Origin: Desulfolinea sp050305405
Lineage (GTDB): Bacteria; Chloroflexota; Anaerolineae; Anaerolineales; Villigracilaceae
Direction: 5' to 3'
NCBI GenBank assembly: GCA_050305405.1
Contig: JBNLFG010000018.1
Coordinates: 1 to 64,000, forward strand
DNA: 64,000 bases
The notes under the pieces are model-generated. The model was not told the origin of the DNA and made no database searches. It saw only the letters and a program-made list of their open reading frames with translations. Made by a program: the position numbers and the translations under genes. Positions 58,065 through 64,000 of this stretch are shown in pieces (the first letter of the stretch is position 1; every line of letters begins with the position of its first letter).

Positions 58065-60161
58065 ATGTATCGAAAAATATTACTTTCATTACTTTTGATA
58101 TGGATTTCTGTGCAAAGTTTGGTGGATTTTTACCCCATCGTCTTTTTGCCTAATGACTATCGTAATGCACCCTCGTCAAAATGGCTGGCACTCTTTATTG
58201 CGGTGAGCCTTTATACGATCTTCTTTGTTGTTACGAATTTGACCTATGGCTGGCGCAGGGAACTTTGGCAAAAAAATAAGATTTCATTTCAAAAGAAATT
58301 CAATCTGCCTATGCTGCGTCAGCGCTTAGGCTGGGGACGTTATGTTCTCGCCCTGTTTCTCGTTGTCGCTACGATCTACTTCTTCCAATACTCTCTGTGG
58401 GGGTTGGTTTTTCGCGGTACTTATTTTAAGCTTTTTGTCTGGCTCAATCTTGTTTATTTGGTGGCGTTCTTGCTGGCTGATGGTGAAGATTGGTCGAACT
58501 GGCGCAGCCTCTTTGGGGCCGTTGTTGCGACCAGCGTTGCCTTTGGGTTGGCAAGCGTTTTTTCCAATATTCTCTCCTATCCCTTTGGCTTATATTGGTC
58601 TGATGGTAATCGCTTGTGGGATTATTCGCTCATCTTTGGTAAGCATCTCTATGATTACTCGGGCGGACAGAAAATTCCCTCGCTAACTTCTTATGGGCGG
58701 CAGATTTTGTGGGGACTCCCGTTTTTGCTACCCAATAACACTATCTGGATAAGTCGTTTGTGGAGCGCGATCTTGTATTCGTTGCCATCCATGATTTTAG
58801 GATGGTTCGCCTTCTCCACCAAAGATGGGAAGCGGCGCTACGCTCTCCTTTTGGGCTTGTGGTCGTTTCTTTTTCTTAATCAAGGACCGATCTATACACC
58901 GTTAACGCTCAGCGCAATCCTTGTCGTATTAGCTTGGGAGCGTCCCTTCTGGTTGGCGGCTCCATTAATCGCGCTGGCGGGATATTATGCGGAAGTCTCC
59001 CGTTTTACCTGGTTTTTAGCGCCGGCTGTTTGGGCCGGGATGCTTTCTCTAAATGGAAGCAAGTTGAAAGGCGTGCGTCCGGGTTTGCGCGATTGGGGTT
59101 ACGGCATTTTATTAGGCGTGGCAGGCTTGTTCCCGTGGATTATCCGCTTTGTCCTGAAAGCTACTGCTGAGAATACTGTAAAGCTAACAGCAGTGCCCAT
59201 TGTAGATAGAGATCCGGATGTTTTTTCTAGTGCTTTGGCATTATTGACCACGCAACCTCTGGTATGGACGCGCTTATTTCCTAGTCCGACCTATCCCGAA
59301 GGAGTTTTAGGTGCTTTGGTGATTGCGATTTTGCCTTTGGGCATGTTGCTTGCTTACCTATATAAACGCGATGTTTGGACGCTTCTTTCTGGTCAGAAGG
59401 TCGCTGTGTGGTTGTCTCTGCTAGGGCTTGGGGTAATGGGAGTTGTTATAAGCATGAAAGCCGGTGGGGGGAACAATTTGCATAATATGGATATGTTTTT
59501 GATTACCTTGCTTTTTATTGCTGCAATTGCCTGGCGAAATGGTGGGTACAGTTTTGTTGAAAGTTGGGATTCTCCATCGTTTTTGATAAAAGTGGTCATG
59601 ATTTTGGCTTTTGTGCTACCTGCTTTTCCCGCTTTTCGTGGCTTGAGACCGCTGTTAACATTGAATGAAGTTGAAATAAAACATGTGCAAATATTGACCG
59701 GCCAAAAAAATGTAGAGACGTTGCCGCAAAAAAATAAGATAAATGATGCGTTGTGGGCAATTGAGCGTGGAATACAGGAGTATGCCCCCTTAGGTGAAGT
59801 GCTTTTTATCGACCAGCGCCAGTTATTAACCTTTGGCTATGTCTCGAAAGTTCCTTTGGTTGTTGAATATGAGAAGAAAGTTTTGATGAATGAAGCATTG
59901 GCTGGTAACCAAGCTTATTTTCAGATTTATTATCAAGATTTGGCAGAACAACGTTTCAGCCTGATTGTTTCAGAACCAATAAAGGTGCCGAAATTAGGAG
60001 AATCAGGTTCTTTTTCGATCGAAGAAGATTTATGGACAACATGGGTAGCCGCCCCGACTTTATGTTTTTACGAGCCGCTCTTTACGCTGCGAGATGTGTA
60101 TGTCCAGTTGCTGGTGCCGCGCGACGATATTGAAGCCTGTGCTATTTATTTGGACGAGTAG
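58065..60161 (+). CDS. large GT-C-like membrane protein, copy 2
   Basis: A 698-residue paralogue of 53928-55904: PFGLYWSDGNRLWDYSLIFG, GGGNNLHNMDMFLITL near 468 and a C-terminal domain with EVLFIDQRQLLTFGYVSKVP and LLVPRDDIEAC. About fourteen TM helices. The stop codon TAG (60159-60161) lies in a GTAGGGGCG motif. No clear Shine-Dalgarno; a TACAAT at 58019-58024 may be a -10. Confidence 0.72.
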   Translation: MYRKILLSLLLIWISVQSLVDFYPIVFLPNDYRNAPSSKWLALFIAVSLYTIFFVVTNLTYGWRRELWQKNKISFQKKFNLPMLRQRLGWGRYVLALFLVVATIYFFQYSLWGLVFRGTYFKLFVWLNLVYLVAFLLADGEDWSNWRSLFGAVVATSVAFGLASVFSNILSYPFGLYWSDGNRLWDYSLIFGKHLYDYSGGQKIPSLTSYGRQILWGLPFLLPNNTIWISRLWSAILYSLPSMILGWFAFSTKDGKRRYALLLGLWSFLFLNQGPIYTPLTLSAILVVLAWERPFWLAAPLIALAGYYAEVSRFTWFLAPAVWAGMLSLNGSKLKGVRPGLRDWGYGILLGVAGLFPWIIRFVLKATAENTVKLTAVPIVDRDPDVFSSALALLTTQPLVWTRLFPSPTYPEGVLGALVIAILPLGMLLAYLYKRDVWTLLSGQKVAVWLSLLGLGVMGVVISMKAGGGNNLHNMDMFLITLLFIAAIAWRNGGYSFVESWDSPSFLIKVVMILAFVLPAFPAFRGLRPLLTLNEVEIKHVQILTGQKNVETLPQKNKINDALWAIERGIQEYAPLGEVLFIDQRQLLTFGYVSKVPLVVEYEKKVLMNEALAGNQAYFQIYYQDLAEQRFSLIVSEPIKVPKLGESGSFSIEEDLWTTWVAAPTLCFYEPLFTLRDVYVQLLVPRDDIEACAIYLDE

Positions 60162-60170
60162 GGGCGTTTT

Positions 60171-61775
60171 GTGATGAAAACTTTCTGGAAGCAAGTTGAG
60201 AAATGGCTGCCGCTGTTTTTTGCACTCTTTTTTGTGTTGATTACTGCTTCCAATCTGGGCACGATGCATAATCCGGATGAGTTGGCACATCGAGTTAATC
60301 GTGCACTTGAGGGGCGCTGGGAGTTTGACGAGACCAATTTCGATTACCCATCGTTGCCAAAGTATGTGATGTTTGGGGCAGGAAGGCTGGTTTATGGTTT
60401 GGGGTTTGGGGAAGCTGAGTTTTATTTGGTTGTGCGTTTTATTTCTGTGCTATTGGGCGCGGCGACAATCTATCTGGTTTATCATCTGGCGCGGCGGGCG
60501 GGCGGGGGCGTTTGGGCAAGTGTTTTAGCATCGGTTTTCCTGCTTTCTAATCACGTACTGTCGATCAATGCGCGCTTTGCGCACAATGATTTGTATATGC
60601 TCTTTTTTATTACACTGAGTGCGTATTTCTTGCTGCGTTATGTAGAGAAAATGGAACGTGGTTGGTTGTACGCATCCTTTTTTAGTGTGGGATTGACGGC
60701 TTCGAGCAAATATAACGGCGGAGTTTTTGTGCTTGTCCCGTTGATCGTTTGGGTGGTATACGAGCATCGTTCTTTTTTTGCTGAAAAAATACGCACTATA
60801 GAAACGCTCTTTATTAGTGCTGTATTGACTTTTGGTAGCTTTGCGCTAGGAACGCCGAAAGCATTGTTGTGGATGGCATTTTATTTCAAGCGGATGCTGC
60901 CTGCTTTGAGCCGTCATGCGAGTTATGGCGCAAATGCCGGTGGCGTGCGCGGAGTTGTTGGTCAGTGGGGGCAGTTAGTGGATTTGTTTGGCATTGCAAT
61001 TTTTATTCTTATCCTTGTGGTTGTCTTTTATTTTGTATATGGCTTTTTCGCAGACAAAGCAGTTTTGACCAAAAAGAAGCCGACCTGGATTTTTCTGCTT
61101 GCAATATTGGTCTATGACTTGCCGATCATGGCGTCGTACAACTATCAGGCGCGTTTCTTTTTGCCACTGCTGCCTTTTTTTGCCGTACTGTTTGGTTTAT
61201 TCGTCGAAGAGATGATGGATCGAGTTGGGCAGGGAAAATTTGCACGGTATCAGGTTTGGGTGGCGGGTGTCGCGGTGGCGATCTTGCTGCTTGGCTTTTT
61301 ACGCGTGATCAGCGTACGGCTTTTGCTGGCAAATGATGCGCGCATCCCTGCTGGCGAGATGATCGATACACTGTCTGCTGATGCATCGATTGAATACACG
61401 TTTTATACGCCTGATTTTGACAGGGAGCGTTTTGAGCGCGAGCATGATTATCCGGTTTTCTTTGTCAAACATGAGGGCGATGTGGTGCCTGATGAGATCG
61501 ATAAGGGCTATCCGTTGAACGGGGGCGAAGCGGGTTTGATTGAGCGTGATACGGATTATCTCGTTGTGGATAATTTCACCTACGATCGCTGTAAAAACGA
61601 GAGTATTTACGCGACAAACCCTGTGGAGTGTGCCTTTTTTGCCGAGCTTCTGGCTGATGAGACTTCGTATGAGATGATCGCGGATTTTACCTATAGGCTG
61701 CCAAAGTTTTTACCGCAAGTTGAAATTGCTTTTGTGAACCCGGAGATACAGGTTTTTAAAAAGAAAACCGATTGA
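60171..61775 (+). CDS. GT-C family glycosyltransferase (PMT_2/ArnT-like)
   Basis: A 534-residue protein. The first loop has MHNPDELAHRVNRALEGRWE, with an Asp-Glu pair as in PMT-like enzymes, then YPSLPKYVMFGAGRLVYGL and AARRAGGGVWASVLASVFLL. About eleven TM helices and a C-terminal soluble part. GTG 60171 and ATG 60174 are both possible starts; AGGGG is six bases before the GTG. Confidence 0.83.
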   Translation: MMKTFWKQVEKWLPLFFALFFVLITASNLGTMHNPDELAHRVNRALEGRWEFDETNFDYPSLPKYVMFGAGRLVYGLGFGEAEFYLVVRFISVLLGAATIYLVYHLARRAGGGVWASVLASVFLLSNHVLSINARFAHNDLYMLFFITLSAYFLLRYVEKMERGWLYASFFSVGLTASSKYNGGVFVLVPLIVWVVYEHRSFFAEKIRTIETLFISAVLTFGSFALGTPKALLWMAFYFKRMLPALSRHASYGANAGGVRGVVGQWGQLVDLFGIAIFILILVVVFYFVYGFFADKAVLTKKKPTWIFLLAILVYDLPIMASYNYQARFFLPLLPFFAVLFGLFVEEMMDRVGQGKFARYQVWVAGVAVAILLLGFLRVISVRLLLANDARIPAGEMIDTLSADASIEYTFYTPDFDRERFEREHDYPVFFVKHEGDVVPDEIDKGYPLNGGEAGLIERDTDYLVVDNFTYDRCKNESIYATNPVECAFFAELLADETSYEMIADFTYRLPKFLPQVEIAFVNPEIQVFKKKTD

Positions 61776-61787
61776 TGAGAAATTTCA

Positions 61788-61854
61788 TCACAGAGACCAC
61801 CGAGTTCACAGAGCTTTTTAAAGTTTTTCTCCGTGTTCTCTGTGTACTCTGTGG
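61788..61854. repeat. CACAGAG-type inverted repeat upstream of radC
   Basis: ATCACAGAGACCACCGAG on the left faces GTGTTCTCTGTGTACTCTG and GTGGTGA on the right, with TTTTTAAAGTTTTT in the centre. Related to the element at 27895-28000. It fills most of the 100-bp gap before radC. Confidence 0.75.
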
Positions 61855-61875
61855 TGAGAAAAAGAGGGAGTAATT

Positions 61876-62571
61876 ATGTCTGAACCAACCCATTATCGCA
61901 TTACGGATTTGCCCGCCGATGATCGCCCACGTGAGCGCTTGGTCAAGCTGGGGGCGCAGGCCTTGAGTTCTGCGGAGTTGATCGCGATTTTGTTGCGGGT
62001 GGGGGTGCCCGGCGAGAGTGCTGTGCAGGTGGGACAACGCCTTTTGCAGCAATTTGGCGGATTGATAGGATTGCACCGCGCGCCGATCGAAGAGATGGTC
62101 GCGCAGCACGGGATTGGGGAAGCCAAAGCCGCGCAGATCAAAGCTGCGATTGAACTTGGTCGGCGTTTGACGCTGGAAGCACCGGAAGAAAAACCGACCG
62201 TTAACTCGCCCGCCGATGCTGCTGCGCTTGTCCAATATGAGATGAGCGCCCTTGAGAAGGAAGAGATGCGCGTAATCCTGCTCGACACGCGTAACCACGT
62301 TGTGGATATTGTGACTGTTGCACACGGTTCATTGAACGCGGCCCAAATGCGCGTGGGCGAGATATTCACACCTGCTGTTCGGAAGAATGTTGCGGCGTTG
62401 ATCGCCGTACACAACCACCCCAGCGGTGACCCGACGCCCAGCCCGCAGGATGTTGCCATCACGCGCGCGATGATCGAAGCGGGGAAATTGCTCGATATCG
62501 AAGTGCTGGATCATCTGGTGATCGGGATGGGGAAATATGTTTCGTTGAAAGAGAAGAAGTTGGGATTTTGA
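61876..62571 (+). CDS. radC: RadC-type JAB1/MPN metalloprotease-like protein
   Basis: A 231-residue protein. An N-terminal helix-hairpin-helix UPF0758 part (PRERLVKLGAQALSSAELIA) is followed by the JAB1/MPN domain with E...HNHPSGDPTPSPQDV near 176-190 (Zn ligands His, His, Asp). Despite its name, a DNA-repair role is doubtful. Its last 32 bases are repeated at 62963-62994. Confidence 0.93.
   Translation: MSEPTHYRITDLPADDRPRERLVKLGAQALSSAELIAILLRVGVPGESAVQVGQRLLQQFGGLIGLHRAPIEEMVAQHGIGEAKAAQIKAAIELGRRLTLEAPEEKPTVNSPADAAALVQYEMSALEKEEMRVILLDTRNHVVDIVTVAHGSLNAAQMRVGEIFTPAVRKNVAALIAVHNHPSGDPTPSPQDVAITRAMIEAGKLLDIEVLDHLVIGMGKYVSLKEKKLGF
62540..62571 (+). repeat. 32-bp direct repeat, left copy (radC 3' end)
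   Basis: The last 32 bases of radC including its stop, beginning TTTCGTTGAAAGAG. Matches 62963-62994 at 31 of 32 positions. Confidence 0.9.
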
Positions 62572-62600
62572 GATGCAGTGAGCGGTAGGGAGAGTGAATT

Positions 62601-62939
62601 ATGGACACATTAATACTTGCAAATATTGTCGTGTTTTTTATAGTTTCTGCAACAGGAATGTTTGTTAATCTTGCATCGAAGAAATGGATTGTCTGGTTAT
62701 TAGGTGCTTATGGTTTTATCAGTGGTAGTTTAGTGGGTTTCGTAGCAGAGGGGGATTCGCCGAGTTGGCAATTGGGGGGCATCTTTGCGATCTCGGTAAT
62801 GTACACAACTTCAATGATATCTTGGCAAAGACAACACTATAAAGGTGTAGCGGCTTCCTGGCTATCGAAATATGGAGAGGAAGCTCGCCAACCTTTTGCT
62901 CTTCTGGCTAGCGTTATCAAAAAACTTGTGGGTCAATAA
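62601..62939 (+). CDS. small three-TM membrane protein between direct repeats
   Basis: A 112-residue protein with three hydrophobic segments (about 4-24, 30-50, 58-80) and a charged C-terminus. GGGAG lies eight bases upstream. WLLGAYGFISGSLVGFVAEG, with LGGIFAISVMYTTSM after it, resembles the 44881-45156 protein. More AT-rich than radC. Its position between 32-bp repeats of radC DNA suggests it arrived as a unit. Confidence 0.65.
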   Translation: MDTLILANIVVFFIVSATGMFVNLASKKWIVWLLGAYGFISGSLVGFVAEGDSPSWQLGGIFAISVMYTTSMISWQRQHYKGVAASWLSKYGEEARQPFALLASVIKKLVGQ

Positions 62940-62962
62940 TTTTTTTTGGTATGAGAAAGTGT

Positions 62963-62994
62963 TTTCGTTGAAAGAGAAGAAGTTGGGGTTTTGA
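62963..62994 (+). repeat. 32-bp direct repeat, right copy
   Basis: Second copy of the radC 3' end, with one change (A to G). It has no reading frame of its own that continues radC, because the bases before it differ. Confidence 0.9.
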
Positions 62995-63020
62995 TGAGTG
63001 ATGCGTAATTTTGTTTCAAC

Positions 63021-63141
63021 ACGAATGACGCGAATTTACGAATTATGCGAATTTTTCTTAAGATGCGGATGAGCGCAGATTAGGCGTATATTCACAGTTT
63101 TTTTTTAAACTGCGTAAATCTATCCAATCTGCGAGATCCGC
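63021..63141. repeat. CGAAT / CGCAGATT intergenic repeat
   Basis: The left part repeats CGAAT about every 10 bases (63022-63053). The right part is an inverted repeat: GCGGATGAGCGCAGATT (63065-63081) with AATCTGCGAGATCCGC (63126-63141), enclosing a smaller hairpin CAGTTT/AAACTG (63095-63112). The gap 62940-63266 holds this, the right direct repeat and the dnaG leader, and no gene. Confidence 0.75.
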
Positions 63142-63208
63142 GTTCCGTTTTTAATAGCATTCACATTTCAATTTCGTTTCTTACACATCACTCATCACAC
63201 AAATCGTC

Positions 63209-63214
63209 TATAAT
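63209..63214 (+). promoter_or_regulatory. probable dnaG -10 element
   Basis: TATAAT at 63209-63214 with a poor -35. The start would be near 63221, giving a leader of about 46 nt made mostly of AACCTTCAA units. Confidence 0.5.
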
Positions 63215-63216
63215 TC

Positions 63217-63266
63217 AACCTACCTTTAACCTTCAAACCTGATAACTTTCCAACCTTCAAACCTTC
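63217..63266 (+). repeat. AACCTTCAAACC repeat in the dnaG leader
   Basis: Pyrimidine-rich units AACCTACC, TTTAACC, TTCAAACC, TTTCCAACC and TTCAAACCTTC run up to the ATG. No Shine-Dalgarno is present. Same motif as upstream of pyrB and of the 29144-29767 gene. Confidence 0.7.
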
Positions 63267-64000
63267 ATGGATCATATCGACGAAATCAAATCACGTATCG
63301 ACATAGTAGACCTCGTCTCTGAGAGCGGGGTTAAGCTGCGGCGTTCGGGGCGCAACCATACCGGTTTTTGTCCTTTCCACAGCAATACCAAGACGCCGGC
63401 TTTTGTCGTTTGGCAGGAGACCGGCACATGGAAATGTTTCGGCGAATGCAGCGATGGCGGCGACATCTTCAAGTTCGTGATGAAGAAGGAAGGTTGGGAT
63501 TTCAAAGAAGCCCTGCGCTACCTTGCAGATAAAGCAGGCGTAAAACTTGAAGAGTACACGCCTCAGCAGGAAGAAACACGCGAAGCCTCCGATCACCTGC
63601 GAACGCTGCTCGAAGAAGTGGCCCTCTTTTATCACCAACAACTCAAAACTCCGGCGGGCGCGCAGACGTTGGCATATTTGCGTGAAAAACGCGGACTGAC
63701 TGATGAGACCATCGAAGCCTTTTTGCTCGGTTATTCGCCTAAAGGTTGGGATAATGTTCTGAAACATTTCAGCGAGCGCGGCTACAGCGTCGATGATCTG
63801 ATGGATGCGGGGATGCTCTCCGAGAACGATCAAGGGCGACGTTACGATAGATTCCGTGACCGGTTAATGATCCCCATCCGCGACGCACGCGGACGAATGG
63901 CTGGTTTCGGAGCAAGAACAATGGATCCCGACGGAATCCCCAAATACCTAAACTCGCCCCAAACTGTACTCTTTGACAAGGGCAATCTGCTCTACGGGCT
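63267..64000 (+). CDS. dnaG: DNA primase DnaG (5' part)
   Basis: The first 244 codons of DNA primase, which makes RNA primers at the replication fork. It begins MDHIDEIKSRIDIVDLVSE and has the CHC2 zinc domain (CPFHSNTKTPAF, then WKCFGECSDGGDIFKFVMK) at about 35-75 and the primase N-terminal core RDRLMIPIRDARGRMAGFGA near 193-212. The window ends before the TOPRIM domain. The zinc set reads C-H-C-C with GEC rather than the common GCG spacing. Confidence 0.94.
   Translation, partial: MDHIDEIKSRIDIVDLVSESGVKLRRSGRNHTGFCPFHSNTKTPAFVVWQETGTWKCFGECSDGGDIFKFVMKKEGWDFKEALRYLADKAGVKLEEYTPQQEETREASDHLRTLLEEVALFYHQQLKTPAGAQTLAYLREKRGLTDETIEAFLLGYSPKGWDNVLKHFSERGYSVDDLMDAGMLSENDQGRRYDRFRDRLMIPIRDARGRMAGFGARTMDPDGIPKYLNSPQTVLFDKGNLLYG

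Overview
The window looks like a chromosomal segment of a Chloroflexota bacterium, most likely class Anaerolineae. This is inferred from content only: Thr-Pro-rich (TPT) linkers in secreted proteins, several L,D-transpeptidases, a CAD-like dihydroorotase, many GT-C membrane glycosyltransferases and numerous short dispersed palindromic repeats. Genes are dense and mostly of moderate GC, with one clearly AT-rich gene (19905-21494). No rRNA, CRISPR array, prophage or transposase was seen. One tRNA gene, tRNA-Gln(UUG), is present.

Layout. 1-1391 (minus): an ECF-type sigma factor, a membrane protein that may be its anti-sigma partner, and a lipoprotein of repeated Gly-Gly-Gly-Asn-Asp units that runs off the window. 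1675-5638: a four-gene operon-like set (ParA/MinD-like ATPase, permease, GNAT-like protein, Cache-HAMP protein without output domain). 5694-13227: small winged-helix protein, a giant alpha-2-macroglobulin-like lipoprotein lacking the thioester motif, and a response regulator. 13282-19809: tRNA-Gln, glmU, CorC/HlyC-type CBS protein, cytidine deaminase, recO, then gatB and a phosphoesterase on the other strand. 19905-22688: AT-rich GT-C protein, crotonase, small acidic protein.

23248-32316 (minus) holds pyrD, pyrE, pyrF, pyrB and pyrC, five of the steps of de novo UMP synthesis, interleaved with Nudix, lipase-like, YqfO-like and membrane genes. This stretch is unusually rich in repeats. In pyrC, pyrF and pyrD, palindromic DNA lies inside the reading frame where the protein carries extra residues compared with remembered relatives. 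32482-40304 carries a CAP lipoprotein, isocitrate dehydrogenase, a small lipoprotein, a DMT permease, a YihY-like protein, a hexapeptide acyltransferase, a sulfotransferase, an AMMECR1 protein and a flavin reductase.

40614-46205 is a cell-wall operon: a membrane-anchored amidase followed by four L,D-transpeptidases, two TM-anchored and two with Tat signals, plus a small membrane protein. 46302-61775 is a glycan-assembly region with five GT-C proteins, GDP-mannose dehydratase, a polyprenol-phosphate-sugar synthase-like GT2, a GT4 enzyme and two UPF0104/AglD-like membrane proteins; together they suggest lipid-linked glycan or protein glycosylation. 61876-64000 has radC, a small membrane protein between 32-bp direct repeats of the radC 3' end, a repeat-rich gap and the start of dnaG.

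The most interesting signal is the set of palindromic elements, several of which supply stop codons or in-frame codons of host genes.
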